The translations under genes and the position numbers were made by a program. The notes beneath the pieces are model-generated. The model had not been told where the DNA came from. It did not search any database and saw only the letters and a list, made by a program, of their open reading frames with translations. This document shows, one piece after another, positions 26,814-36,219 of a DNA stretch of 64,000 nucleotides; the first letter of the stretch is position 1; every line of letters starts with the position of its first letter. Source of the stretch: Pseudobdellovibrionaceae bacterium (GTDB lineage: Bacteria > Bdellovibrionota > Bdellovibrionia > Bdellovibrionales > UBA1609); the NCBI GenBank assembly GCA_020635075.1, contig JACKAM010000004.1, positions 490,055-554,054 of the forward strand, in the 5' to 3' direction.

Positions 26814-27866
26814 ATGGAGAAGTTGAAATTTTATGGGCTGACTCAGCCCGAACTAGAGCAATACCTGGTTGGCTGTGGAAAGCAAAAGTTCCGCGCTCAA
26901 CAGCTATTTCGTTGGGTTTATGGCCTGAGGGTTTTGGACTTTGACAAGATGACCAATCTGTCAAAGGCCTTTCGCCAGGAAGTTCCGGAGCTATTGGATT
27001 TCACTTTGCCTGAACTCATCAAGGAATGGGTGAGTGAAGACGGTACTCGCAAATATCTGTTCGATATGGGTCAGGGGCGATCCGTCGAGGCCGTGTTGAT
27101 TCCCTCCAAAGGTCGGCTGACTTTGTGTGTATCCACTGAAGTGGGATGCAATATGGCTTGTCGGTTTTGCTTTACAGGCAAACAAAAACTGGTGCGTCGT
27201 CTGGAGACCTGGGAAGTGGTTGGGCAGTTTGTTCAGGTGTCGGACAGTCTGCCAGAGGGAACTCGCATCACCAATGTGGTGTTTATGGGAATGGGTGAGC
27301 CCTTAGATAACCCCGATGCGGTTTTTAGAGCGGTTGAGATTTGGCACAACCCATGGGGTTATAACTTCTCTCGAAGGAAGGTGACGGTTTCCACTTCAGG
27401 ATTAATTCCCCAGATTCCCTTGGTGACGGCGAGTGGGACCCGTTTGGCCGTGAGTCTTAACGCTACCACCGATGAAGTTCGCAATCAGATCATGCCGATC
27501 AATCGCAAGTGGCCCCTGCGAGATCTGCTGGAGGCCTGCCGAAAGCATGCGCGTGAGGCGAAGGACAAGGTGACTCTGGAGTATGTACTTCTCAAGGGGA
27601 TCACCGATTCCATTGAGGATGCGCGGCGGCTATACAAAATCACCAAGGATGTTCCTTGCAAGATTAATATAATTCCGTTTAATGAACATCCGGACTCAGG
27701 ATTTGAACGCCCCGATGATTCAACAGTTGATGCCTTTCAGGATGAGCTGATGAGATTGGGCATTCACGTCTTACGCCGCAAGACCATGGGGCGAGATATT
27801 TACGCAGCCTGTGGTCAGCTGACGACTGCGTACAAAAATCATCCGCAGCAGCCACCGCCGCTGTAG
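26814..27866 (+). CDS. rlmN: 23S rRNA (adenine-C2)-methyltransferase
   Basis: A 350-residue radical-SAM enzyme that methylates A2503 of 23S rRNA and A37 of some tRNAs. The cluster motif is CNMACRFCFTG (Cx3Cx2C). MGMGEPLDN and SLNATTDEVRNQIMPIN are RlmN hallmarks, and the C-terminal Cys is seen in AACGQL. The N-terminal helical domain (KFRAQQLFRWVY) is complete. Confidence 0.95.
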   Translation: MEKLKFYGLTQPELEQYLVGCGKQKFRAQQLFRWVYGLRVLDFDKMTNLSKAFRQEVPELLDFTLPELIKEWVSEDGTRKYLFDMGQGRSVEAVLIPSKGRLTLCVSTEVGCNMACRFCFTGKQKLVRRLETWEVVGQFVQVSDSLPEGTRITNVVFMGMGEPLDNPDAVFRAVEIWHNPWGYNFSRRKVTVSTSGLIPQIPLVTASGTRLAVSLNATTDEVRNQIMPINRKWPLRDLLEACRKHAREAKDKVTLEYVLLKGITDSIEDARRLYKITKDVPCKINIIPFNEHPDSGFERPDDSTVDAFQDELMRLGIHVLRRKTMGRDIYAACGQLTTAYKNHPQQPPPL

Positions 27867-27894
27867 GGCTACAAGAAGGGGGAGGAGAGTGGAT

Positions 27895-28803
27895 ATGTCA
27901 GAAATCTTAGTCGTGGGTAGCGTTGCCTATGACACAATTTCCACACCAGAAGGCCGAGCTGAGAACACCTTGGGCGGATCAGCCAATTACTTTTCTTTGG
28001 CCGCGTCTTTGTACACTCAGATCAATGTCGTGGGTGTGGTTGGGGATGACTACCGCAAAGAGGATTTCGACTTGTTCCAAAAACGGCCGGTGAACTTGCA
28101 GGGCTTGCAGCAGGTTCCGGGTAAGACTTTTCATTGGGAAGGTCGCTATGAAGGCGACATGAACGAAGCGATTACATTGGACACCCAGCTCAATGTCTTC
28201 GCCAACTTCAATCCTAGTTTGCCTGACACCTACAAGAACTCTCACTTTGTGTTCCTGGCAAACATCGATCCCGAGCTACAGCTCAAGGTTTTGGATCAGG
28301 TGGACAAGCCCAAGTTTGTTGGCTCAGACACCATGAACTTCTGGATCGATTCCTCCCCTGAAAACTTGAAGAAGGTTTTGCGCCGGGTGGATCTGCTTTT
28401 GATTAATGAAAAAGAAGCTCAACAACTCACTGGCAACCGCAACACGATTCAAGCCGCCCGCGAGATTACGGGCATGGGCCCTCGGGGTGTGGTGATCAAG
28501 CGTGGTGAGTATGGCTTTGTTCTTTATGCCGATGAGCAGTTTTTCATTCTTCCAGCCTTCCCAGTTCCTCACGTGGTGGACCCAACGGGAGCGGGCGACA
28601 CCTTTGCTGGCGGCTTTTTTGGTTACCTGGCCAAGCTTGATTCCGGCTGGAGTTTGCAGCACCTGAAACAGGCCTGTATCCACGGTTGCATCATGGCCAG
28701 TTTCACTGTTGAAGGCTTTGGTGTAGACGCATTACGTCATCTTGATTGGCCCATGGTCGAGAAACGACTGGCCGATTACTACGCCGTGATCTCTCACCGC
28801 TAG
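27895..28803 (+). CDS. PfkB/ribokinase-family sugar or nucleoside kinase
   Basis: ATG at 27895 is preferred over GTG at 27889, which lies too close to the GGGGGAGGAG site. The 302-residue protein has the ribokinase fold: NTLGGSANYFSLAASLY near the start, INEKEAQQLTGN, and DPTGAGDTFAGGFFGYLAKLD with the catalytic Asp. Substrate is unknown; the short N-terminal lid and motif order resemble adenosine or ribokinase-like enzymes of unknown specificity. A strong hairpin terminator follows the stop. Confidence 0.8.
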   Translation: MSEILVVGSVAYDTISTPEGRAENTLGGSANYFSLAASLYTQINVVGVVGDDYRKEDFDLFQKRPVNLQGLQQVPGKTFHWEGRYEGDMNEAITLDTQLNVFANFNPSLPDTYKNSHFVFLANIDPELQLKVLDQVDKPKFVGSDTMNFWIDSSPENLKKVLRRVDLLLINEKEAQQLTGNRNTIQAAREITGMGPRGVVIKRGEYGFVLYADEQFFILPAFPVPHVVDPTGAGDTFAGGFFGYLAKLDSGWSLQHLKQACIHGCIMASFTVEGFGVDALRHLDWPMVEKRLADYYAVISHR

Positions 28804-28814
28804 AAAAATCCTAA

Positions 28815-28861
28815 AAAATGGGCCCAAGGTCTAGATTAATGCTCTAGAAGTGGCCCATTTT
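28815..28861 (+). terminator. intrinsic terminator after the PfkB kinase gene
   Basis: A 10-bp stem (AAAATGGGCC / GGCCCATTTT) encloses a second stem formed by two TCTAGA-like halves. T-richness on both sides suits termination in either direction. Confidence 0.7.
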
Positions 28862-28914
28862 GACCTATTTTCGCGCTTTTCCATTCATCGAATTTCCTGA
28901 TTTTCCGATAGGTT

Positions 28915-30129
28915 ATGCGGATGAATGCGAAAAAAGGAAAAGACATAGCAACCAGCATGATCTTGGATGATCTCCTTGATGATGAGGAAACAGCTGAACC
29001 TCCTCATCAGAAAAGGAAATCATCTGCAGATCATCATGGCCCTGAGGGAATAGAATCTTCTGGTGGATCAATTCACCTGGATGATGATTCCTCGCCATTT
29101 TTCGGGTCGGAAGACTCGGAGGGGGATGGTGCGCCCAGTGGATTGAGCATTCGTGATGTTGGTTCGAGTGATGACGACGGAAGCATCAAGGGCTTTTTTG
29201 ATTCAGGGCTTAAGCCGGCTGCTAGTGATGAAACCTTGCCTCCTCAATCGGCAGGGTCAGGCAAGGGCAGTCGAAAGAGGGAAGAGCACACCACCACCAA
29301 GGCCAGCGATCAAACTCTGCGTTTGAGTGAATCCAAGATTCTTCCCACTAAGGAAGTTCCTCTTACGGCAACGGGAGAGAAGGCCACTCAGTCGAGCACC
29401 TTTGTGCTACCCGAGAGATCCGACCAGGCAGAGACCAAGCGGCCAGCCAAGCAATCAGCCTTTGGTGCCGCCGTGGACAATGTTCGTCAGTCTGTCGGTC
29501 GCTTTGCCCCAGTCAGAAGTGGAGGCGTCATCGGCCCGGCTGAAGCTTCTCTTGCTCAGAGTGAAAACCTGCGCATTGCTCAGCAAAGAATTTTGGAACT
29601 TGAAAAGGTGATCGAGCGGCTAAGAGGCGAAAACGAAAAGCTTGTTACCGCCGGTGAGATGATACGCAAAAAGGCAGACGAGCTGTTAGCTAAGAGCGAG
29701 ACCATGGAGGGGAAGTACAACCTCGATGTTTCTTCTCTTAACGAGGAAAAGGACATTCTTAAAAAATCCATTTCTGCCAAGGATAACGAAATCGACAAGC
29801 TCAAAACCCAGCTTGACGAGATGGAGTTACGCCTTAATACCACTCTTCAGAAAATACGTGTTCGCGAGCGCGAGTTGGAGAACCGGCTTGAACTGGTGAA
29901 GATGGAAAGCTCAGCATTGGTCAGGAACAAGGATGAGATCATTCTTGAGCTCAAGAGGCAAATGGATCAGGTCACTTTGGAGCTGGACAACTACCGGCAC
30001 AAGGGACAGGAGCTCAACAAGCAGCTGAACGACAAACAGGAAATGCTCAAGAGAACAGTCAAGGCACTGCGAATTGCCCTGACCATGCTCGAGGGAGCAG
30101 ACGAAGGCAACGTGAAGAAGGCGAAGTAA
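28915..30129 (+). CDS. acidic, low-complexity protein with long C-terminal coiled coil
   Basis: A 404-residue protein without recognised family. Residues 1-130 are acidic and Ser/Asp-rich (LDDLLDDEETAE, HLDDDSSPFFG, GSSDDDG), suggesting disorder. Residues about 220-395 are a continuous coiled coil (LRIAQQRILELEKVIERLR, ELKRQMDQVTLELDNYR). No signal peptide is visible, so it is cytoplasmic. The next gene, a GGDEF protein, starts 1 base after its stop, so a role as scaffold or partner in a c-di-GMP pathway is likely but inferred. No good ribosome-binding site is seen before the ATG. Confidence 0.6.
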   Translation: MRMNAKKGKDIATSMILDDLLDDEETAEPPHQKRKSSADHHGPEGIESSGGSIHLDDDSSPFFGSEDSEGDGAPSGLSIRDVGSSDDDGSIKGFFDSGLKPAASDETLPPQSAGSGKGSRKREEHTTTKASDQTLRLSESKILPTKEVPLTATGEKATQSSTFVLPERSDQAETKRPAKQSAFGAAVDNVRQSVGRFAPVRSGGVIGPAEASLAQSENLRIAQQRILELEKVIERLRGENEKLVTAGEMIRKKADELLAKSETMEGKYNLDVSSLNEEKDILKKSISAKDNEIDKLKTQLDEMELRLNTTLQKIRVRERELENRLELVKMESSALVRNKDEIILELKRQMDQVTLELDNYRHKGQELNKQLNDKQEMLKRTVKALRIALTMLEGADEGNVKKAK

Positions 30130-30130
30130 T

Positions 30131-31525
30131 TTGGCAAATACCTGGTTAGTACTCTCAGATCAACTTCCTGGACAGCTTGACTGGATCAAGCACCTGAAGT
30201 CCTGCGGGTGCACAGTTGTTCGTCGTGACACTGCGGATGAAGTTGAAGCTCAGTTGTCCAGTGGAGTCGTTGGGGGAGTCCTCTACCATGGGGCTTCAGG
30301 TACAGAGCTGTGGAAGGCCGTGGAGGCCCTCCGCAAGAGTCATCCTCTTTGTCCAGTTATTTATTCTTTGGAGGAAAAGGATCCGGCCTTCGGCAAGGTT
30401 ACCCAGGATGAGCTTCATGTGGTCGTCGGTAAAGGATTAAGCATGGAAGAGCGAAAGCAATTGGCCAAAAACCTCTTGCGTGTCGGCTCCCTCCATCGCC
30501 GTCTGCGCGAATTGGAGCAGGAATCAAAGAGCCGAAATGATGACGGTAGCCCCTTGGCGATGTTTGAAAATCTTGAGGTTAATTACATTATTGATCGTCT
30601 ACTCCTTCACTTTGGCCCCATTGTGCCGGCAAAGAATATTCATTGGTTGGAAGCCAAAGAAGCCAACAGGCTATTGGATATTGATGAGCAAGAATTCCGG
30701 ATGGAACTTCAGCATCGGTTCCTGGCGACGCCCTTAATGAGATCATACAAAGAAACTGCTGGGCACGAAATCCAGGCGGCACTCAAGTCCCTGCCTTGGG
30801 GTAAGGCACGGCTCGAAGAGGTCAAAGACTATTGTGTGTGGCGGGTAAAGGGCAGTCGCATGGGATTGATCCCTATTCTCAAGTCCCAGGGTGGTGAGTT
30901 GTTCGGCTACTTTCTGCTTGAGGGAGTGGATACCAGCGATTTGGAGTTTGTGGCTCAGCAGTTAACCAAGTCTGTAAACCTCGTACTTCCAGTGCTGGAA
31001 CTTGGTTTCCGCTGTTGGGAAGCAGAGAATAAGGGATTTGTGGATATTCTGACCCCTCTCTACAACCAAAGGTTTTTGCCAGTGGTGTTGGACAATGAAA
31101 TCAGTCGCTGTCAAAGACACGGGGGAGAATTTACAGTTCTTTTCTTGGACATTGATTATTTCAAATCCGTCAACGATACTCGCGGTCACTGGATCGGTTC
31201 CCGTTTGATCACTCAGTTGGGTGGTGTTGTTTCTGATAACATCCGAACTTGTGACTTTGGCTTCCGTTATGGAGGCGATGAGTTCGTGGTGGTCTTAGTC
31301 GGCACGGGTGCAGTGAATGGTAAACTCGTCGCCGAACGGATTCGCAAGAAGATTGAGAACCTGGTCTTCCAAGTCGAGGATCAGGAAGTCAAACTAACGG
31401 TGAGTATTGGTGTGGCTACCTATCCGGACCACGCCACGTCGAAAGATGAACTCATTAAGATGGCCGATCAAGCGATGTATTCGGGTAAGAACAAAAGTCG
31501 TAACGTAGTGTATATTGCGAGCTAA
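30131..31525 (+). CDS. diguanylate cyclase with receiver-like and GAF-like N-terminal region
   Basis: A 464-residue protein with TTG start. Residues 1-115 look like a receiver domain lacking the phosphoacceptor set. The middle (150-295) is a probable sensory domain. The C-terminal GGDEF domain is intact: active site GGDEF at 381-385, metal-binding DID in FLDIDYFKSVND, and an inhibitory I-site RTCD at 372-375, five residues before the active site. It should make c-di-GMP under product control. Tightly coupled to the coiled-coil gene upstream and to the phosphoesterase downstream (overlapping TAATG). Confidence 0.88.
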   Translation: MANTWLVLSDQLPGQLDWIKHLKSCGCTVVRRDTADEVEAQLSSGVVGGVLYHGASGTELWKAVEALRKSHPLCPVIYSLEEKDPAFGKVTQDELHVVVGKGLSMEERKQLAKNLLRVGSLHRRLRELEQESKSRNDDGSPLAMFENLEVNYIIDRLLLHFGPIVPAKNIHWLEAKEANRLLDIDEQEFRMELQHRFLATPLMRSYKETAGHEIQAALKSLPWGKARLEEVKDYCVWRVKGSRMGLIPILKSQGGELFGYFLLEGVDTSDLEFVAQQLTKSVNLVLPVLELGFRCWEAENKGFVDILTPLYNQRFLPVVLDNEISRCQRHGGEFTVLFLDIDYFKSVNDTRGHWIGSRLITQLGGVVSDNIRTCDFGFRYGGDEFVVVLVGTGAVNGKLVAERIRKKIENLVFQVEDQEVKLTVSIGVATYPDHATSKDELIKMADQAMYSGKNKSRNVVYIAS

Positions 31526-32604
31526 TGAAAAAGATAAAACTTGTCGTCAGTGATTTACATCTCGGAGTAGGACGGACTCTGGAGAATGGCCAGATGAACT
31601 CTTTGGAGGAGTTCTATTATGACGAGAAGTTTGTAGAGTTTCTTCATTTTTATACCACGGGGAAATATGCTGATTATGAAGTTGAGCTGGTTCTCAATGG
31701 AGACATCTTTAACTTTCTTCAGGTCGACTATCGTGGTCACTACCTAACGGTCATTACTGAGGCCGTGACTCTCGACAAGGTGAAAAAGATCGTCAAAGGT
31801 CACCATCTGTTTTTTCAGGCGATCCGGGATTTTGTGAAGAAGGAAGGCAACGTGGTCACCTACGTGGTGGGCAATCACGACCAGGGAATGTTGTGGCCGG
31901 GCGTTCGCGCTTGGTTGAACGAAACCCTCGGCACGACCATTCGTTTTAAGAATATCGTTTACTATTTTGATGGCGTCCACATTGAGCATGGTCACATGCA
32001 TGAAGCCGCCAATCGTCTTAATCCGCGCAAGTTCTTTTTGAAGCGCAATCTGCCAGAGCCAGTGCTTAATTTACCTTTTGGCTCACACTTTTTTGTCGAA
32101 TATGTGCTGCAGATTAAACACAGCTATCCCCATGTGGATAAGATCCGCCCTGTTGATCGAATGATGCGATGGGCGATCTTCAACGAGTTTTGGCCGACGG
32201 TGAAAGCCAGCATCACTCTAATCTTCTATTTCTTGAAGGCAATCATTACTCACGATCCCCGGCGCAACTTTCCCTTCAAGCGGATTCTACGTGTGGCGCT
32301 GGAAAGGGCCATATTTCCGGACCTCAGTGAATCGGCCCGCCGCGTTCTTTTGGATGAGCGCGTCCATACCGTCATTTTTGGTCACACCCATGTCTATCAG
32401 TACAGGCAGTGGGGCGAGGACATGGAATACTTTAATACAGGAACATGGACAGAGCTCACCTCTCTTGATATTGCCTCTTTAGGCAAGATCACTAAGCTGA
32501 CCTACGTTCTTCTGGAGTACCCAGAGGATGCGGAACGGCCTCGTGGTCGCCTCAAAGAATGGCACGGATATCATCGAATCGAAGAGGATGTGGCGGTTTC
32601 TTAA
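31525..32604 (+). CDS. calcineurin-like metallophosphoesterase
   Basis: A 359-residue protein with the metallophosphoesterase motif series: SDLHLG near the start, NGDIFNF, VGNHDQG and GHTHVYQ. This pattern places it with LpxH-like and related phosphoesterases, but it is longer, with an extra helical, hydrophobic segment around 215-240 (ASITLIFYFLKAIIT) that may touch the membrane. Substrate is unknown. Its ATG overlaps the GGDEF stop and its stop overlaps the pgi start, so all are translated from one message. Confidence 0.78.
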   Translation: MKKIKLVVSDLHLGVGRTLENGQMNSLEEFYYDEKFVEFLHFYTTGKYADYEVELVLNGDIFNFLQVDYRGHYLTVITEAVTLDKVKKIVKGHHLFFQAIRDFVKKEGNVVTYVVGNHDQGMLWPGVRAWLNETLGTTIRFKNIVYYFDGVHIEHGHMHEAANRLNPRKFFLKRNLPEPVLNLPFGSHFFVEYVLQIKHSYPHVDKIRPVDRMMRWAIFNEFWPTVKASITLIFYFLKAIITHDPRRNFPFKRILRVALERAIFPDLSESARRVLLDERVHTVIFGHTHVYQYRQWGEDMEYFNTGTWTELTSLDIASLGKITKLTYVLLEYPEDAERPRGRLKEWHGYHRIEEDVAVS

Positions 32605-33842
32605 TGATCAAAATTGACAATTTGTTTCCTAAGGTGGACCAGAACCAGTTGCAATTAGCTGGGCAGGGTCTTGAAGCTCTCATGTCTCGCAAGGATTTGG
32701 GGTTTACTCAACTCCTCGACAGACCAAACCTATGGGAGAGTGCTCGCAACAGGGCCCAGGAGCTGCGAGAATCGGGTGTCAGGCGTGTTGCCCTTCTTGG
32801 AATGGGTGGGAGCAGTCTGGGCCCCAAGACTCTTTGGGAGTCATTTGGTTGCTGGCAGGGTGAGCTTGATGAGTTTCACTTTTTCGACAACTTGGACTCA
32901 GTCAGCTTCTTCCGTCGCTTGGAACAGCTGGGCGATCCCACTCAGGTCCATTTTATTTTGATTTCCAAATCTGGGACGACCTTAGAGACACTGTCCATGG
33001 CTGACTATGTTGATCAGCATCTGAGGCAAAAGGGCAGTTCTCTGGCTGCTCAGTGCACGACGATTTCAGAACTTCGCTCCAACCCACTTTCCGATTGGGC
33101 CAGAGCCAACCAGGTTTCATTGCTTGAGATTCCCGAAGATGTGGGAGGCCGATACTCAGTTCTGACTCCCGTAGGTCTTTTGCCGGCAGCACTCATGGGA
33201 TGTTCCTTGGATGAGATCCGTGACGGAATGAAGAGTGTTTTGGATCAACATCAGATACTTACTCAAATCATTGCTGCGGGCCTGGCGAGTATTCAGAGAG
33301 GCGATCAGGCTTTGTATTTTTGGCCCTACGCTCAGGGTCTTGAGACCTTTGGCTTTTGGTTCCAACAACTGTGGGCCGAGTCTTTGGGGAAAAAATTGGA
33401 TCGGCAGGGAAAGCCAGCTCCAACTGTTCCAGTTCCCATTCCTTCCTTAGCTCCGCGCGACCAGCACTCCACTCTTCAGCAAGTGGTGGAAGGTCATCAA
33501 CCCAGGTGGGTTTGGCTCCTACGGGACTCTTTACCTGTTGAGACGGGGCCTGAACTAGATCAATCTAGTTTTGCCGGCGGTTCCTTGCGCGAGAAGAAGA
33601 AAATGTCGGATCTCGTAGCGGCTCAAGCTGATGCAACCGAGGGGGTACTCACCCAAGAGGGTATCCCAACCCTGGCATTAAGCCTTCCTGGACTTAAGCC
33701 GAAAACTATTGGGGGTCTATTCCTTGCGGCCGAACTCGTGGTCGGCGGAATGGGCGAAGTTATGGGGATCAATGCGTTTGACCAGCCCGGGGTTGAGTTG
33801 GGGAAAAAACTGACCAAAGAGCTGTTATCAAAGGACCGTTGA
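32604..33842 (+). CDS. pgi: glucose-6-phosphate isomerase
   Basis: The true start is the ATG at 32604, which overlaps the preceding TAA (TAATGA); a longer upstream frame would overlap the phosphoesterase gene. The 412-residue product has ALLGMGGSSLGPKTLWESF, ISKSGTTLETL and VGGRYSVLTPVGLLPAALMG, the PGI signature regions. It interconverts glucose-6-phosphate and fructose-6-phosphate. It is shorter than enterobacterial PGI (about 550) and resembles the compact bacterial type. Its position in a signalling operon is unusual but may be incidental. Confidence 0.88.
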   Translation: MIKIDNLFPKVDQNQLQLAGQGLEALMSRKDLGFTQLLDRPNLWESARNRAQELRESGVRRVALLGMGGSSLGPKTLWESFGCWQGELDEFHFFDNLDSVSFFRRLEQLGDPTQVHFILISKSGTTLETLSMADYVDQHLRQKGSSLAAQCTTISELRSNPLSDWARANQVSLLEIPEDVGGRYSVLTPVGLLPAALMGCSLDEIRDGMKSVLDQHQILTQIIAAGLASIQRGDQALYFWPYAQGLETFGFWFQQLWAESLGKKLDRQGKPAPTVPVPIPSLAPRDQHSTLQQVVEGHQPRWVWLLRDSLPVETGPELDQSSFAGGSLREKKKMSDLVAAQADATEGVLTQEGIPTLALSLPGLKPKTIGGLFLAAELVVGGMGEVMGINAFDQPGVELGKKLTKELLSKDR

Positions 33843-33876
33843 ATCTTCGCGGAAAGCCTTCTAGAATTGGGATGTT

Positions 33877-34812
33877 ATGAGCCAACCGGAAGATGAAGAA
33901 GAGAGCACGCTCGATAAGACGAGTGTTGTTCAAAGTGAGACATTTAAAGTGCGATTGGCCCAAGCGGGTCAGGCGCCGCCTTGTATGGTTCTCTTGGTAG
34001 GGCCGGCAAGTGCCGTCGGTCGCCAGTGGCCCATTGAAGACACAGATCGCATTCTTGGTCGGGCGGCCACGGCTCATATCTCAGTTGATGATCGCAGTGT
34101 CAGTAAATCCCACTGTAAGTTAATTTTGGCCGGTGGTGATGTATCGATCATTGATCTGGAGTCGACCAATAAGACTGTGGTTAACGGCAGGGTATTGACT
34201 CCCTTGGTGCCTCAGAAGTTGGCTAGTAACGATCAGATTAAAACCGGCAACGTCATATTTAAGTTTCTGGAACGCGGAAATATTGAGACCGTTTCCACGG
34301 GCATGACCTATGAAAAGGCCCACACTGACGCCCTTACCGGCATTGCCAATCGTGGTGGATTGAACACGCGAGGGGTGGAGTCCTTTCGGCGGGCGGAGCT
34401 TCTCGGTGTCCCCTTCAGTATCGTTGCTTTTGATATTGATCACTTTAAGCAGGTCAATGATACCCACGGGCATCCTGCTGGGGATTTTGTCCTCAAGGAA
34501 ATCTCCCGTATTATTCGCGAAAAGCTGATTCGTGAGAACGACTTCTTCGCCCGCTCAGGTGGTGAGGAGTTTTGTTTGATCCTTCTGGGTAGTGGAATCA
34601 ACCAGGCCCATGAGATCGGTGAACGAATCCGTCATACCATTGAAACTCACCGTTTTGAGTTTGAAGGCAAGCTCATGCCGATCACCATTTCTGTTGGAGT
34701 CTCCACCAAGCAGGAGGGGGATCCCTCGTGGGATGAAGTCTACGATCGGGCCGATAAGGCTCTCTATGTCTCTAAGCGGGCCGGCCGTAACCGCGTGAAC
34801 GTGGGAACCTGA
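33877..34812 (+). CDS. FHA-GGDEF diguanylate cyclase, DgcB-like
   Basis: A 311-residue protein. Residues 1-36 are a charged tail with Thr11 and Thr15; residues 37-130 an FHA domain (ILGRAATAHIS, with Ser76 and His79 in SVSKSHC, and STNKTVVNG); residues 140-311 a GGDEF domain with GGEEF at 228-232 and an I-site REND at 219-222. This architecture is that of Bdellovibrio DgcB, where a phosphothreonine in the N-terminal tail is bound by the FHA domain to switch on the cyclase for prey invasion. Orthology is inferred from architecture only. Confidence 0.88.
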   Translation: MSQPEDEEESTLDKTSVVQSETFKVRLAQAGQAPPCMVLLVGPASAVGRQWPIEDTDRILGRAATAHISVDDRSVSKSHCKLILAGGDVSIIDLESTNKTVVNGRVLTPLVPQKLASNDQIKTGNVIFKFLERGNIETVSTGMTYEKAHTDALTGIANRGGLNTRGVESFRRAELLGVPFSIVAFDIDHFKQVNDTHGHPAGDFVLKEISRIIREKLIRENDFFARSGGEEFCLILLGSGINQAHEIGERIRHTIETHRFEFEGKLMPITISVGVSTKQEGDPSWDEVYDRADKALYVSKRAGRNRVNVGT

Positions 34813-35254
34813 CACGAGCTCTCCAATTATATAGATAGGTTGCCTTTTTGCACTGGACCCTCGTCTAGTGGTGGATGTTTGACCCTGTCTAATCAACTGA
34901 CAGAGTGACACTCTAGAGCCCGCTCTGGGCAAGGGTTTTATGGCCGCCATAAGATTCACCCCGGGTTCAATCTTCAGATCCAATGAAGACTGCTTTGGTC
35001 TCATAGGTCACGATGGCTCGTAGCGTTACTTTGACACCACTTGGGTTGGTATCGGTCTTGCTGAAGAGAGTACCTGAGTGCGAGGGCAAGGCCATGGGGG
35101 GCCTTGAAGAGGGGAATTTTCGGGGAGTCCACCGAGCTTTTAAGCTCCTGATTTCACTGGATGATCTAGATTCCTTTCCAAAAAAAAATCGAACTGCGTT
35201 TTTTTATTAACCCGATTGGCCCTTTGGCTAGTCTTACCGGGGAGTCGAGAGCTT
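34813..35254. other. 442-bp region without a convincing gene
   Basis: A 65-codon frame at 35013-35210 has no good ribosome-binding site and looks spurious. Several small hairpins occur, for example AGAGT/ACTCT near 34910 and TCTTCA/TGAAGA near 34975. A D-arm-like CTAGTGGTGGATG and a T-loop-like GGTTCAATC lie about 100 bases apart but do not fold into a tRNA. T-rich sequence at 35183-35210 precedes the sigma factor gene and should hold its promoter. Confidence 0.4.
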
Positions 35255-35860
35255 ATGAAAGCCGATCTCGAACTTGTAGAAAAAGTAAGGAATGGAAATC
35301 GAGCTGCCTTTTCTGAATTGGTGACTCGGCATCAAAGATTGCTTCTGAGGCTGGCACTACGAATGACACGGGATTTGGAAATGGCAGAAGACATTGTGCA
35401 AGAGGCCTTCATTAAGGCGTACCAAAACATTGGGCGCTTCGAAGGGCGGGCCTCATTTAGAAGTTGGATTTATCAGATCACTGCCAACACAGCGAAGAAC
35501 AAATTGCGGGCGCGCAAAAACGACTGTGTGGACATTGATAACATCAATTTGGCCATTCCATCGGGCGCCGAGTGGGCCCTGATGGAAGAAGATGTAAAAG
35601 AGGTCATACAAAATGAAATTGATCAGTTGCCGGACCGTCAAAGAACGGCCTTGAATTTGAGGATTTACGAGGACATGAGTTTTAAAGAGATCGCTCAAAT
35701 CATGAATTGCCCATACGACACGGCGAAAGCCAATTACCGGCATGCACTGATGAAGTTGAGACATCGGATGGAAGAAAACAATATGCTACGCAGTTGGAAC
35801 GAGCAGGATCGCTCCATGGCCGTGGCTTACAGGGGTAGAATAGCGGAGGTTGAATCATGA
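35255..35860 (+). CDS. ECF-type RNA polymerase sigma factor (RpoE-like)
   Basis: ATG at 35255 has GGGGAG upstream and gives 201 residues; an upstream extension to 35216 lacks support. Sigma region 2 is AFSELVTRHQRLLLRLALRMT, then EDIVQEAFIKAYQN and RSWIYQITANTAKN. Region 4 is IDQLPDRQRTALNLRIYEDMSFKEIA and AKANYRHALMKLR. It should direct a stress or envelope regulon. It is coupled by ATGA overlap to the next small gene, as sigma/anti-sigma pairs usually are. Confidence 0.93.
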   Translation: MKADLELVEKVRNGNRAAFSELVTRHQRLLLRLALRMTRDLEMAEDIVQEAFIKAYQNIGRFEGRASFRSWIYQITANTAKNKLRARKNDCVDIDNINLAIPSGAEWALMEEDVKEVIQNEIDQLPDRQRTALNLRIYEDMSFKEIAQIMNCPYDTAKANYRHALMKLRHRMEENNMLRSWNEQDRSMAVAYRGRIAEVES

Positions 35861-36177
35861 ACCAAGAGGACGAGATGACCGACTGGCACCCTTCCTGGTG
35901 GGTGGACTATATGGAAGGGGAGTTGCAGTGGCCGATGAAAAAGGGGATGGAATGGATGTTCCGGCACAACCCCACTCATCGGGAGATACTGAAGAATTTT
36001 ATAAAACTCCGGCGAATGGTACGCAAGTCCGACCCCATCGGGGCCATGCCGGAGAATGAGGCCTATTTTAATAAACTCCATGACAAAATTATGAGCGCAG
36101 TCGACCAGGCTCAGAATATGGAGATGGAAGAAGGAAAAGAAAAAAGCTCGACAGAAGTACTGGGGATTCGTCGATAA
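35857..36177 (+). CDS. putative anti-sigma factor, soluble
   Basis: A 106-residue protein whose ATG overlaps the sigma stop. The N-terminal third (HPSWWVDYMEGELQWPMKKGMEWMF) is compatible with an anti-sigma helical domain; no HxxxCxxC zinc motif and no membrane segment are present. The C-terminus is Met- and Glu-rich. The call rests on operon position rather than a recognised family. A strong intrinsic terminator follows 42 bases downstream. Confidence 0.5.
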   Translation: MNQEDEMTDWHPSWWVDYMEGELQWPMKKGMEWMFRHNPTHREILKNFIKLRRMVRKSDPIGAMPENEAYFNKLHDKIMSAVDQAQNMEMEEGKEKSSTEVLGIRR

Positions 36178-36219
36178 AGCGTGAGATGGGATGAACTGGA
36201 AAAGAGAGAATAGGTTTTG

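Noticed and set aside
34850..34985. tRNA-like D-arm (CTAGTGGTGGATG) and T-loop (GGTTCAATC)
   Set aside because: They are about 100 bases apart, acceptor and T-stems pair poorly and no anticodon arm fits. At most a decayed remnant.
35013..35210. 65-codon ORF before the sigma factor
   Set aside because: No ribosome-binding site, odd composition and no recognisable features.
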